Assembly: GCF_018474025.1 (NCBI RefSeq)
Contig: NZ_JAHCTA010000007.1
Location: 62,001 to 126,000, forward strand
DNA from: Alteromonas oceanisediminis
GTDB taxonomy: Bacteria; Pseudomonadota; Gammaproteobacteria; Enterobacterales; Alteromonadaceae
Direction: 5' to 3'
Length of the DNA stretch: 64,000 nucleotides
Shown one piece after another: positions 26,940 to 36,096 of this stretch; the stretch's first letter is position 1, and each line of letters begins with the position of its first letter. Made by a program: the position numbers and the translations under genes. The notes under the pieces are model-generated. The model saw only the letters and a program-made list of their open reading frames with translations, did not search any database and was not told the DNA's origin.

Positions 26940-28067
26940 TTAGTCAGGCGATACTGCACTCAATGAGGCCTTGCCTGAGCTTTCGCGATATGTTTCATAA
27001 TTTGAATACCCTTCTGCCCCCCCGCCATACCATTGCGAAGCATCATCAAAGCTATTCAGTGGGTAGTCATGCTCGAATCTCGTTGGTAAGTCGGGATTGG
27101 TTATCCAAGGCCTGCCAAACGCAATCATATCGGCGTCGCCATCAGCAATGCGCTTTTCAGCACTTTCTTTGTCATAACCGACATTACCGATCAATAAACC
27201 GGTGTACAGTTTGCGGAAGTCGGCGAGCGTCATCGGTTCTCCACGCTCATGAAAACCAAAACCTAGCCCATCCATGATATGCAAGTAACCGACTTTTTTG
27301 GCATCGAGTTGCTGAGCAACAAACGTAAATAACTCTCGATAATCGTCGCACCCCATGTCATTGAAAACGCCGTTTGGCGACAATCTCACGCCAATTCTTT
27401 CGGCGGGCCATATTTCCATGACGGCGTCCAATATTTCATCCAGCAAGCGGTAGCGGTTTTCTAAACTACCGCCATACTGATCATCACGCTGATTACTGCG
27501 ACCATCTAAAAACTGGTTAATCAAATAGCCATTTGCCGCATGTACCTCAAGACCATCAAAACCGGCTTCTTTGGCGTTAATTGCCGCTTGTTTATAGTCA
27601 GCGATGGTGCGAGCGATATCATCTTTGCTCATTGCTCGCGGCGTTTCATAATCTTTTTTGCCGTTCGGTGTGCGAACTTTGTCGCCATCAATTTTTTTTG
27701 CAGAGGCTGAAAACGGCACATCACCGTTATGAAAATCGCTGTGTGAGGCGCGTCCAGTGTGCCACATTTGGAAGATGATGTGGCTTCCGGCTGCATGCAC
27801 ACGCTGTGTAATTGACTTCCATCCAAGCACCTGGTCAGCCGTATAAATACTAGGAGAATCTACCCAACCCTCTCCTTCAGGTGAGACAGAAGAGGCTTCC
27901 GTAATTAAAAGCCCACCACCAGTGCGCTGGGTGTAATAATCGCCCATGATGACATTAGGAACGCGATCCTTACCCGCTCGACCACGTGTCATCGGTGCTA
28001 GAACCATCCTATTTTTCAGTGAAACTCCATTCCAATCATAAGGTTGAAACAACGGGGACGTTGACAT
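26940..28067 (-). CDS. Old Yellow Enzyme-family alkene reductase (NemA-like)
   Basis: 375 residues from ATG 28067. FMN-dependent TIM barrel of the OYE type: LKNRMVLAPMTRGRA, GGGLLITEASSVSPEGEGW, FQMWHTGRASH, and the substrate-binding pair HAAN in GFDGLEVHAANGYLINQFLDGRSNQRDDQYGGSLENRYR. Such enzymes reduce activated alkenes, N-ethylmaleimide and nitro-esters with NAD(P)H. The physiological substrate is not predictable. Confidence 0.88.
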   Translation of the reverse strand: MSTSPLFQPYDWNGVSLKNRMVLAPMTRGRAGKDRVPNVIMGDYYTQRTGGGLLITEASSVSPEGEGWVDSPSIYTADQVLGWKSITQRVHAAGSHIIFQMWHTGRASHSDFHNGDVPFSASAKKIDGDKVRTPNGKKDYETPRAMSKDDIARTIADYKQAAINAKEAGFDGLEVHAANGYLINQFLDGRSNQRDDQYGGSLENRYRLLDEILDAVMEIWPAERIGVRLSPNGVFNDMGCDDYRELFTFVAQQLDAKKVGYLHIMDGLGFGFHERGEPMTLADFRKLYTGLLIGNVGYDKESAEKRIADGDADMIAFGRPWITNPDLPTRFEHDYPLNSFDDASQWYGGGAEGYSNYETYRESSGKASLSAVSPD

Positions 28068-28114
28068 AGACACTCTCTTTGTTAAGCGTTAAAAGGAAGG
28101 TGAAAAAAAGTGAG

Positions 28115-28143
28115 ATGAAAAGCGTGAGCCGGCGGCACGCCAA
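28115..28143 (-). terminator. Possible terminator of the ABM-domain gene
   Basis: On the minus strand GCGTG (28140-28136) pairs with CACGC (28126-28122) around a GC-rich interior, followed by TTTTC. It lies 20 bp past the stop of the ABM-domain gene and before nemA. Confidence 0.35.
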
Positions 28144-28162
28144 CCACTACAGTGATATGGCT

Positions 28163-28483
28163 TCAAGCATGCGCTTGTGCCACCAATGTAAAAGGGTCAG
28201 ACTCCATCAAATCTGGTCTGAATTGATCAATAGTGTTCGACAGTTGTTGTTGATTGGAGTGGCGCGTAAACTCATCATAAGCTGATTTATCTTGCCACTG
28301 CGCATAGTTAATCACTGTTTTATTATCTTCACTGATATGCAACGACGCACTGACAAAACCCGGACAATTGGCAATCCAATCTTGCAGTTCCACGTCAATA
28401 GCTCGCGCGAGCGAATCAGCATTGCCATTGTCGAGATAGAATCTGATTATTTGTACGTAAACATCGTGTATTATAGTGGCCAC
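28163..28483 (-). CDS. ABM-domain (antibiotic biosynthesis monooxygenase-like) protein
   Basis: 106 residues from GTG 28483, chosen because family members begin just before the first strand (YVQIIRFYLDNG); an open frame runs to 28540 without a better ribosome site. The dimeric ferredoxin-like fold is indicated by DWIANCPGFVSASLHISEDNKTVINYAQWQDKSAYDEF. Despite the name, most such small proteins are uncharacterised oxygenases or quinone-handling enzymes. It lies upstream of nemA on the same strand, so a redox link is possible but unproven. Confidence 0.7.
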   Translation of the reverse strand: MATIIHDVYVQIIRFYLDNGNADSLARAIDVELQDWIANCPGFVSASLHISEDNKTVINYAQWQDKSAYDEFTRHSNQQQLSNTIDQFRPDLMESDPFTLVAQAHA

Positions 28484-28653
28484 ATCAATTCTCTTAACGT
28501 CATGAGTTAAAAAGTATTTTTGTTGCAGGAACCGCGCCACGGTTTAAAAATCAAAAAACATTATATTCCAGAGACTTACAACATAATCCTGATTAACACG
28601 AAAACCACCGCAGTAAAGAGTTACATGCGCAGCGTCTTTCTTACACGGTGCGC

Positions 28654-28665
28654 TAAAGCGCTTTA
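28654..28665. promoter_or_regulatory. 12-bp palindrome, possible operator
   Basis: TAAAGCGCTTTA is a perfect palindrome with a central CG, the shape of many LacI-family operators. It lies between the GH3 gene end and the ABM-domain gene start, about 170 bp upstream of the latter. No LacI-type gene is in the window, so the role is only suggested. Confidence 0.25.
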
Positions 28666-28713
28666 CGTCTAAAAATCACGTCAGTATCTACCAGACCTGA
28701 AGGAAGACTGTAA

Positions 28714-28745
28714 AGGGCCTATGTGCATGAGCATCAGTAGGCCCT
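28714..28745 (-). terminator. Hairpin at the end of the GH3 gene
   Basis: AGGGCCTA (28714-28721) and TAGGCCCT (28738-28745) pair perfectly over 8 bp with a 16-base loop. The hairpin begins at the GH3 stop codon. No T-run follows, so it may be an mRNA 3' stem rather than a strong terminator. Confidence 0.4.
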
Positions 28746-31326
28746 AGTCACACGAGAGCCTGACTGCTTCCGTTTCAGGGGCAATCCGTATGTCACTAAT
28801 GGCAAGCGAAAATGGCGCGGCTGACTGTATTTGAAAGACGCTGGTTAACTCGCTCAGTTTCACACCATTATTTGTCATACAGGCCAGTTCAAGTTGAACT
28901 TTGTGCCAATCACCACCCGCCAATGCATTCAGTGTTGGTGATATGTTCACGACATGAGAACAACTGTCTGATGCGTCTCCTTCAGCTTCACAACTCATAC
29001 CTAAATTCACAGCGGCCGAGGAAATTTGTTTTACCTGCACCATAAACTGCAATGTTGATTCTTGCGAGACACTACTTAAGTCTTCCCGAAAGAAGTTAAT
29101 GCTATCAAACGAGACGCCAGCAGTTTCCCCTCCCTGAGCTGTCAGTATAAATGCATCTTCCTGCACGATGCGATCGGTTGTGCGGAAACTCACTGAATCT
29201 GTTTTCATGGTGCTTGCCACCACATTTATTCGCTGACCGGCATCAATCAAATTCAACTGCCACGGCTTTTCAGCCTTACCGGAATAAACGACGCGGTCCT
29301 GATTTTGTGTGGCGGGAACGTCAAATGTAACGGGCAATGAATTCCCAAGCACAGTAGTATCCGTGTAGTTAAGCCCATACCCGTAAGGAAACAATGGATG
29401 ATAGTCTTCATCACCGACATTAACCGTCGCTTGATAAGGACTTGCAGGCCATGAGAATGATAATTTACCCACGAAATCGTGCCGAGGAAGGCCCTGGCTG
29501 TCTACAAATAAAACATCTGCCACCCCCTGCCCTTCCGAGCCCGGTAACCACGCTGCGACAAAAGCATCGCTTGCATTCAGTTCGGGATTAACCCAAAGGG
29601 GTCTCCCGCTAATAAATACAGAGACAATTGGAATTCCTTGTGCGCGCAGCTTTCGAAGCAATGCTAAATCGGTTTTATTCCCACGCTGATACTCCAAGTG
29701 CTCTTTATCGCCATGCCCTTCGGCATAGGGCTCTTCACCATACACAACAATGGCAACATCAGGCTTGTCGGTATAATCACCTGTAGGCGCAAGTTCTATA
29801 TTATCTGTGCCTGCCGCATTTACGATTCCCTGATAAATAGACGTGCCACCGGGAAAATCTTCGTTGCTGTTATTAGTGCCCTGCCAAGTGATCGTCCAAC
29901 CTCCTGATTGCTTTCCTATGTTATGTGCGGCATCACCTGCCACAAGAATTTTTTGCGTTCTGGATAGCGGTAGTAAACCGTTGTCGTTTTTTAACAGTAC
30001 CAATGATTCGCGTACTGCCTGTCGGGCTACGTCACGATGGGCTGGCTGACCAATCAACTGCGTTTTCCCAGAAAACTGGCGTAACGCTGGGCTAGGCTTT
30101 TCAAATAAACCCGCACGCACTTTTACACGCAGAATGCGCGTCACAGCATCATCTATTCTGGCCATAGGGATAACGCCGCTTTTCACCTGAGCAATTATGT
30201 TTTGATACAAGGGCTTCCACGCATCGGTAGGCACCATAAAGATGTCCAGACCTGCTATCGCCGCTTGAGCGCAGTTGTCATTGCTGCATCCTTTTATCTG
30301 ACCATGCCCATTCCAATCACCGACAACAAACCCGTCAAAACCCATTTTTTCTTTTAAAACGTCTGTAAGTAAATAGGAGTGACCATGTACTTTTTCGCCG
30401 TGCCAACTGTTGAATGACGCCATTACAGACTGAGCACCGGCCGACAAACCGCCGACATACCCCTGAGCGTGAACGTCGAACAAAGTCTGTTCAGAGGCAA
30501 CGTTGTTGCCCTGATCATCGCCCTTAACCGTGCCACCGTCGCCAATGAAATGTTTCACTGTGCTGATCACGCGATCGTCGCCTAAAAAGCCCTCCCCGGC
30601 TGGGCCTTGCAAACCTCTCACAATGGCGGCGGAATATGATTTAACAATGGCAGGATCTTCTGAATAACTTTCATAGGTTCGCCCCCAGCGATCATCCCGC
30701 ACAGTCGCAACGGTAGGCGCAAATACCCAGTCGATACCTGTAACCATCACTTCAGTGGCGGTAATGTGGGCTATCTTCTCGATCAACTCAGGATTATTAG
30801 CTGCGCCTAGCCCAATATTATGCGGGAATAGCGTCGCACCAATCACATTGTTATGACCGTGCACCGCGTCCGTACCCCACATGGTGGGTATAGACGAACC
30901 ATCTAATGAACTATCAACCGATGCCTGATACATGGCTTCGGCTAAGGCAATCCAATCGGCTGGTGTAGAGTGCTTGTTGTTATTGGGAAACGCACCGCCA
31001 CCGTTCAGGTATGAGCCAAAGCCATAACGGCGCATATCCTCTGGTGTAATATCTCGTATCTCAGGTTGGATCATCTGCGCCACTTTTTGTTCAAGAGTCA
31101 TCTCTGCAAGCATTTGCGCGACGCGCGCTTCCACTTTAGGATCGCTGGCCACCTCAATATTCAGCGTGGGCCAGATGTCCAAATCTCGTTGTACTTTTGC
31201 TGCATCCGCTGCGCGCGCTAACACAGTTGTATCCGATTCTGAGGGCGTGGGCGCGCATCCTAAGAGTAATGCGCATATGGAAAGCAGCAGACTGATCATA
31301 ATTGACGCCGATAAGTGTGTATTCAT
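28744..31326 (-). CDS. GH3-family exo-beta-glucosidase lipoprotein
   Basis: 860 residues. Lipoprotein signal with lipobox LLGC near residue 24. The GH3 N-terminal barrel is clear: MWGTDAVHGHNNVIGATLFPHNIGLGA, DWVFAPTVATVRDDRWGRTYESYSEDP, VKHFIGDGGT, and the nucleophile Asp in GFVVGDWNGHGQI. The second domain contains LVLLKNDNGLLPL and ends with FPYGYGLNYT. The last 200 residues form an extra beta domain like those of marine exo-glucanases (ExoP type). It likely releases glucose from beta-1,3/1,4-gluco-oligosaccharides. It follows the sugar transporter by 10 bp. Confidence 0.9.
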   Translation of the reverse strand: MNTHLSASIMISLLLSICALLLGCAPTPSESDTTVLARAADAAKVQRDLDIWPTLNIEVASDPKVEARVAQMLAEMTLEQKVAQMIQPEIRDITPEDMRRYGFGSYLNGGGAFPNNNKHSTPADWIALAEAMYQASVDSSLDGSSIPTMWGTDAVHGHNNVIGATLFPHNIGLGAANNPELIEKIAHITATEVMVTGIDWVFAPTVATVRDDRWGRTYESYSEDPAIVKSYSAAIVRGLQGPAGEGFLGDDRVISTVKHFIGDGGTVKGDDQGNNVASEQTLFDVHAQGYVGGLSAGAQSVMASFNSWHGEKVHGHSYLLTDVLKEKMGFDGFVVGDWNGHGQIKGCSNDNCAQAAIAGLDIFMVPTDAWKPLYQNIIAQVKSGVIPMARIDDAVTRILRVKVRAGLFEKPSPALRQFSGKTQLIGQPAHRDVARQAVRESLVLLKNDNGLLPLSRTQKILVAGDAAHNIGKQSGGWTITWQGTNNSNEDFPGGTSIYQGIVNAAGTDNIELAPTGDYTDKPDVAIVVYGEEPYAEGHGDKEHLEYQRGNKTDLALLRKLRAQGIPIVSVFISGRPLWVNPELNASDAFVAAWLPGSEGQGVADVLFVDSQGLPRHDFVGKLSFSWPASPYQATVNVGDEDYHPLFPYGYGLNYTDTTVLGNSLPVTFDVPATQNQDRVVYSGKAEKPWQLNLIDAGQRINVVASTMKTDSVSFRTTDRIVQEDAFILTAQGGETAGVSFDSINFFREDLSSVSQESTLQFMVQVKQISSAAVNLGMSCEAEGDASDSCSHVVNISPTLNALAGGDWHKVQLELACMTNNGVKLSELTSVFQIQSAAPFSLAISDIRIAPETEAVRLSCD

Positions 31327-31336
31327 GGTTATCGCT

Positions 31337-32578
31337 CTATTCGCTGATTAGGTTGACGCGTGATCCGTAAGCGCCGTAGTACGCAATATACAGATAACAG
31401 ATAATAGGAAGTGCAAATGCCAATTGCAGACCAATCTGGTCTGCCAGCACACCTTGTAATAGCGGCACAATGGCACCACCCACAATCGCCAGACATAGGA
31501 TGCCTGAGCCTTGGCTTGTGCTACCCTTTAAATCTTTCAGCGCCAGACTGAATATGGTCGGAAACATAATGGAATTGAATAATCCGACAGCGAGAATGGC
31601 CCACATCGCAGCGGGTCCAGAGAAACTGACTGCGCACAGAATGAGTCCAACCGCCATACATGCGTTGAATGTCAACACTTTAGCGGCGCTGATATACTGC
31701 ATGACAACAGCGCCAATAAAGCGCCCTACCATGGCGCCCCCCCAATAATAGGCAATCACTTTTGACGCTTGCGCTTCGGTTAATCCTGCCACATCAGGCT
31801 GGGCCAAAAAGTTAACCAGAAAGCTGCCAATCGCAACCTCGGCTCCTACATAGACAAAAATCGCGATTGCACCCAGTGTTAAGTGCGAGTAGCGCCACGC
31901 TGATACGGCTGGCTTAGAGATATCGTTGTGCTGCGCCATTCTGGGTAATTTAAGCACTGCAAAAACGACGGCTAGTGCCAGTAGCGCGGCGGCGAGCAGT
32001 AGATAAGGAGTCTTGACTAATTCAGCTGACGTGATGATTTCACTCTCGACCCCACTGAAAATCAACCAAGCCCCAAAGAAAGGCGCAACCGTTGTACCCA
32101 AGGCATTAAAAGCCTGAGTCATGGTGAGTCGAGATGACGCTGTATCAGGTTTTCCCAATGCGGTTACATAGGGGTTAGCGGATACTTGCAAAATCGTGAT
32201 GCCAGCCGCTAGCACGAATAGCGCAACCAAAAACAAACCATATATGTGCAGGTTGGCGGCAGGAATAAACATAAAACAGCCAAAACTGGCCGTCACCAGA
32301 CCAGTAACAATGCCTAACTGATAGCCGATACGTCGTACAAGCGCGCCTGCCGGTATGGAAACAATGAAATACGCGCCAAAAAAACAAAACTGCACCAACA
32401 TGGCTTGCGTATAGTTTAGGTCAAACGCTCCCTTCAAGTAGGGGATCAGAATATCGTTCAGGCAGGTGATAAAACCCCACATGAAAAACAACGTCGTTAA
32501 TGAAATAAGGGCGAAGCGCTGATCACTCGACACGTCGACATGACTTTCACTGGCGGACGACATCGGTGACGACGCCAT
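31337..32578 (-). CDS. FucP/GluP-type sugar:H+ (or Na+) MFS symporter
   Basis: 413 residues from ATG 32578, with AGGAG 7 bases upstream (TTG 32584 rejected). Twelve hydrophobic spans; family features are [43 protein letters not shown] at the N-terminus and [38 protein letters not shown] in the middle. These are typical of glucose/galactose transporters in the FucP group. It is the first gene of a two-gene operon with GH3, fitting glucose uptake after glucan trimming. A 9+9 bp direct repeat (32657-32686) lies 79 bp upstream. Confidence 0.88.
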   Translation of the reverse strand: MASSPMSSASESHVDVSSDQRFALISLTTLFFMWGFITCLNDILIPYLKGAFDLNYTQAMLVQFCFFGAYFIVSIPAGALVRRIGYQLGIVTGLVTASFGCFMFIPAANLHIYGLFLVALFVLAAGITILQVSANPYVTALGKPDTASSRLTMTQAFNALGTTVAPFFGAWLIFSGVESEIITSAELVKTPYLLLAAALLALAVVFAVLKLPRMAQHNDISKPAVSAWRYSHLTLGAIAIFVYVGAEVAIGSFLVNFLAQPDVAGLTEAQASKVIAYYWGGAMVGRFIGAVVMQYISAAKVLTFNACMAVGLILCAVSFSGPAAMWAILAVGLFNSIMFPTIFSLALKDLKGSTSQGSGILCLAIVGGAIVPLLQGVLADQIGLQLAFALPIICYLYIAYYGAYGSRVNLISE

Positions 32579-32656
32579 AAGCAATCTCCTAAAGTAGATT
32601 CGTGTTGTGGTATCCGAGGTTATAGTCGGTGATGCGATTTGTTATCGCAATGTAAA

Positions 32657-32686
32657 TGCGATGTCAGGAAAAAACCGTGCGATACC
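32657..32686 (-). promoter_or_regulatory. Putative LytTR-regulator site upstream of the transporter-GH3 operon
   Basis: On the coding strand the 9-mers GGTATCGCA and GACATCGCA lie in direct repeat, 21 bp start to start. The same arrangement occurs upstream of the GH16 gene, with a shared 13-bp core TGACATCGCATTT. Direct 9-bp repeats two helical turns apart are the usual form of LytTR response-regulator sites. A further TGCGAT (plus strand, 32633) lies nearer to the start. Confidence 0.5.
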
Positions 32687-32746
32687 TGCGACTCAATCTC
32701 AACTAGCTCGCCGAAGTGAGACATATTCACGATAAACCGTGCAGGG

Positions 32747-33742
32747 TTAACGATTAAGTCGCTGCATGATCTGCGCGCGCAGTCGGCGCGCCGAATCTTC
32801 ATCCATACGGTTCAAAATTCCGCGTGCTGCATCAGGAATATGATGCTGTTCGTTAGCGTTGAACACATAGGTAGCGAACAATTCCTGCCAGTACTGACGC
32901 TGCGTTTCGGGTAAGTCTCGGATAGCAAGAACGGCATGAAACAATGCATCCATCGGTGCGCCGTGGAAAGCACTGACATCCCGCCACCAATAATTCTGCA
33001 TGGCATTCACGGCGCTAAGTCCTTCAACACTGTGCCACCACATACCAGGAATAAACACGGCGTCGCCGGGAGCCAGCGTAGCCTCTAAAGCCACTTTTTC
33101 AGCCTCTTTATAGCGCGGAAACCGAGTGTAGTCAGGCGCACGCACGTCAACCAAACTAACTGGCTGTCCGGCGGGAGTATTGTCCAACGGCCCGATATAT
33201 AAGTTAGCATGTTGTGCTGGCGGAAAAAGGGTAAATCGACGCTCACCAGCCATCACACAAGCCAAGTTATGCGTAGAATCATAGTGGGTTGCGATACGCG
33301 AGCGAGTGCCAATCCACAAGCTATTGATTGGCGCATCCTGCATTTCCTTTACACTATTCAGTTGCGCGAAGCGTGGCGCGATATACGACATCGCAACTGA
33401 TCCTAGGTACATTGCATCAGAGGGTTGCCCCTGAGCAGCACTTTTCAAGGCATTCAAAAAACGGTGAAAGCTCATACGCTCGCGCGTGAAATTAAAACGG
33501 GTTAGATCATCGGTATAGAAAAAGCGACCTTCATTGCTAGCGACTGAATGCATCACCGTAACAGGAGCATCTACGCTACTGTGTCGCAGTTCCTCTAGCC
33601 AAGTACAGATATCTTGACTTGATGAAACCGCCGGCCAATGACGATTAAGCTGACGAAATACACAGGGAGATTGTCGCTCGCTAAGTGTTGCTAGCGCGAC
33701 ACTGTGCTCAGTTTCAGGTATCTCCTGTATGGCTTGTGGCAC
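32747..33742 (-). CDS. Cupin_8 / JmjC-like oxygenase-fold protein
   Basis: 331 residues from GTG 33742, only 2 bp after the SapC stop. The JmjC/cupin_8 double-stranded beta helix is visible with the iron site HxD...H: THYDSTHNLACVMAGERRFTLFPP and PGMWWHSVEGL. Such proteins are Fe(II)/2-oxoglutarate-dependent hydroxylases acting on proteins or small molecules. Together with the halogenase homologue and SapC it forms a tight cassette after the TonB-dependent receptor. The substrate is unknown. Confidence 0.8.
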   Translation of the reverse strand: MPQAIQEIPETEHSVALATLSERQSPCVFRQLNRHWPAVSSSQDICTWLEELRHSSVDAPVTVMHSVASNEGRFFYTDDLTRFNFTRERMSFHRFLNALKSAAQGQPSDAMYLGSVAMSYIAPRFAQLNSVKEMQDAPINSLWIGTRSRIATHYDSTHNLACVMAGERRFTLFPPAQHANLYIGPLDNTPAGQPVSLVDVRAPDYTRFPRYKEAEKVALEATLAPGDAVFIPGMWWHSVEGLSAVNAMQNYWWRDVSAFHGAPMDALFHAVLAIRDLPETQRQYWQELFATYVFNANEQHHIPDAARGILNRMDEDSARRLRAQIMQRLNR

Positions 33743-33744
33743 GG

Positions 33745-34491
33745 CTATTGTCCAATGCCAGCTGGCTGGTTGAATGCGTTTTGATAATCGATCAGGCGAC
33801 TGAGGTTATTTGCCGACAGAACACAGCAGTATATCGCTTGCAAGTGCCCTTGGCTGTGGAGCACCTGTAAGGCATTGGCATCTAAACTGGCTAGATTTTC
33901 TTCATGGATCGTGTAAAGCGAATTCAGCGCGCGCGTTTCACCGTTATCCAAAGTCACAGTAATGTTCACAGATTCAAGTAATTGGTATTTGAGCAAGTTG
34001 TCTACCAGCAACGTTAACTGAGTGTGACCTACATGAATGGCATTCAGTGTTGAAGCTGCTTCTGTTAAATAGGCTGACTGACCGCCCTGTGGTAAAAAAA
34101 TGTCGGTGCCACGATGGCGATTAACGCCGGGATGATGCATATCAATAAACACCACTGGCTCTTCCATCGGTACACCATTTTGTTCATGCGTTTGGAAACC
34201 AATCAAGAACGGCTGCCTGCGCAGGGTTAACGGCTTATTCTCAATGCGCCATTCGGGTTTATCCACGCACAAATTTTGCTGTTCCGAAAAACCGAAAACG
34301 GCGATAGCTTCAAACTTCCCCGTATCCGCTCTTTTTTGAAAAAACAATGGAAAGTACGTGTGTAACATACGGAATTCACTCGGGAACACGCGCGCAAATG
34401 ATTGATTACGCTCCTGCTCTAAGCATTTATCCAAATCAATTTTGATGTCCTTATGCGTGACATTATCCAGTACTTGATGATTATCAGGCAC
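33745..34491 (-). CDS. SapC-family protein
   Basis: 248 residues from GTG 34491, preceded by GGAG. SapC family hallmarks: FARVFPSEFRMLHTYFPLFFQKRADTGKFEAIAVFGF near the start, RRQPFLIGFQTH and LLKYQLLESVNITVTLDNGE. The name comes from an S-layer gene cluster in Campylobacter, but in marine Alteromonadales, Caulobacter and Xanthomonas relatives SapC-type genes accompany TonB-dependent receptors for carbohydrates; the biochemical role is not known. It lies 9 bp after the halogenase homologue and 2 bp before the cupin gene, so the three are surely one transcript. Confidence 0.82.
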   Translation of the reverse strand: MPDNHQVLDNVTHKDIKIDLDKCLEQERNQSFARVFPSEFRMLHTYFPLFFQKRADTGKFEAIAVFGFSEQQNLCVDKPEWRIENKPLTLRRQPFLIGFQTHEQNGVPMEEPVVFIDMHHPGVNRHRGTDIFLPQGGQSAYLTEAASTLNAIHVGHTQLTLLVDNLLKYQLLESVNITVTLDNGETRALNSLYTIHEENLASLDANALQVLHSQGHLQAIYCCVLSANNLSRLIDYQNAFNQPAGIGQ

Positions 34492-34500
34492 AATTTACTC

Positions 34501-36060
34501 CTAAATCACGTGTAAGCCTTGTTGGCAGATGCGTTGGATTAATTCTCTGTTTTGCGGTAACCCGCGAGTTAACTTTGCGGTCAACTGGGCATTCTGCTGC
34601 ATTAATTGCGCGGCATTTTGATGATCCGACAAAGCCTTGCGTTGCGTTGTGGGCGTTGTTAACGGATACCCCATTCCGTAAAGTACATATTGATAACTCG
34701 CTGAGGGGAAAACTTCATCAGTTTGGGTAAAGTCACCGTGATATGGACTTTGATATTGCCACAGCGCGAGCAGGTCGCGCAGCGAATCAGGCGTACTGTC
34801 ATCCCGACAGTTATCAATCCAATAGTCAGTATCCGTGCGCTTAGTGAGAACATAGTGTAACTTCAGAAAATCAATGATCCGCTCCCAGCGATAGGTAAAC
34901 TTTTGATTAAATCGCTTGGCAATGATGTCCATAGCCTGCCGGTTCGATGGCAGTTGCTCGGTCAACATCGTCGCGGCAAGCTCCACCAGCACCAATGCAG
35001 AGGCTTCTAGCGGTTCAAGAAACCCTGCGGAAAGTCCAATAGCCACACAGTTGTTGCGCCAAAACGTTTGCCTGTGCCCGGGAATAATATCGATTTTACG
35101 CACAGCAAGCGATTCACTTTGCGTACAGCCTGAATCCTTAACATAGTTCCGCAGGGTACGTTCTGCACCGTCGAGTGTTTCGTGTGCAGATGAAAACACA
35201 TATCCCACGCCTTTGCGTGTAGGCAATCCAATATCCCAGATCCAACCATTGCTCTGCGCAGTAGCAATGGTATGTGAGGCAATCGGTGCATCTGGCGTCG
35301 TGTAAGGTACCTGAACAGCCAACGCAGTGTCGTTGAAGAGTATATCTTGACAACTGTTGAAGGGCACTTGGTAGTGCTGTCCTATTAACAATGCTTTGAA
35401 TCCACTGCAATCGACGAACAAATCACCGGATATATCACCATGCTGTTTAGTACACACAGCAGCAATATCATTGTTAGGATGAGATTTCACTGCGACCACG
35501 TCATCCAGTACATGCCTCACACCCAGCTTTTCAACACAATGCTGCTGGAGAAAAGTGGTAAATTTGCCTGCATCTAGATGGTAGGCATAGTTTGCCACAT
35601 GCGCGTACTCAGGCGTGGTAAATTGTTTTGGCGCTAATCCCAGTTCACAGAGTCTGGCTTGAAAAGAGACTGCATCAGCAAAAGGTATATCGCGGCACTG
35701 CTCAAGCCAATAAGGCACTAAATTTGTGTGTTGATACCCTTGCGGAAGCACCAAAGGATGATAATACGCATCCTCTTGTGCACCGGTAACCCAGCGTGCA
35801 AATTTAGCGCCCTGCTTAAATGAGGCGTCGGCAAAGCGAAAAAAGTCTGTCTCTCTAACACCAATGCGTTTTAAGGTGGCACGCATGGTTGGCCAGGTGC
35901 CTTCTCCGACGCCAATAGGCGGCACTGTGGGTGACTCAACTAGGCACACCTCTACGCCGGTGTCCGTATGACTCAAGTGCTCAACGGCGAGCAAACCAGC
36001 GGTCAACCAACCGCTAGTGCCGCCCCCCACAATGACGATTTTTTTAACCTCGTTATTCAT
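34501..36060 (-). CDS. Tryptophan-halogenase-family flavoprotein
   Basis: 519 residues from ATG 36060, with AGAGGC upstream. FAD site IVIVGGGTSGWLTA at the N-terminus; the conserved Lys of halogenases in DASFKQGAKFARW; GFLEPLEAS with the partner Glu; and an altered WxWxIP motif, here WIWDIGLPTRKGVGYVFSS (IG in place of IP). The catalytic Lys/Glu pair is thus kept. These genes recur next to TonB-dependent receptors of glycan loci, where no halogenated product has been established. It sits 36 bp after the receptor gene and 9 bp before SapC. Confidence 0.82.
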   Translation of the reverse strand: MNNEVKKIVIVGGGTSGWLTAGLLAVEHLSHTDTGVEVCLVESPTVPPIGVGEGTWPTMRATLKRIGVRETDFFRFADASFKQGAKFARWVTGAQEDAYYHPLVLPQGYQHTNLVPYWLEQCRDIPFADAVSFQARLCELGLAPKQFTTPEYAHVANYAYHLDAGKFTTFLQQHCVEKLGVRHVLDDVVAVKSHPNNDIAAVCTKQHGDISGDLFVDCSGFKALLIGQHYQVPFNSCQDILFNDTALAVQVPYTTPDAPIASHTIATAQSNGWIWDIGLPTRKGVGYVFSSAHETLDGAERTLRNYVKDSGCTQSESLAVRKIDIIPGHRQTFWRNNCVAIGLSAGFLEPLEASALVLVELAATMLTEQLPSNRQAMDIIAKRFNQKFTYRWERIIDFLKLHYVLTKRTDTDYWIDNCRDDSTPDSLRDLLALWQYQSPYHGDFTQTDEVFPSASYQYVLYGMGYPLTTPTTQRKALSDHQNAAQLMQQNAQLTAKLTRGLPQNRELIQRICQQGLHVI

Positions 36061-36096
36061 CAATAGCCTCTGCACTCACCACGCAAAGTTGCAAGT

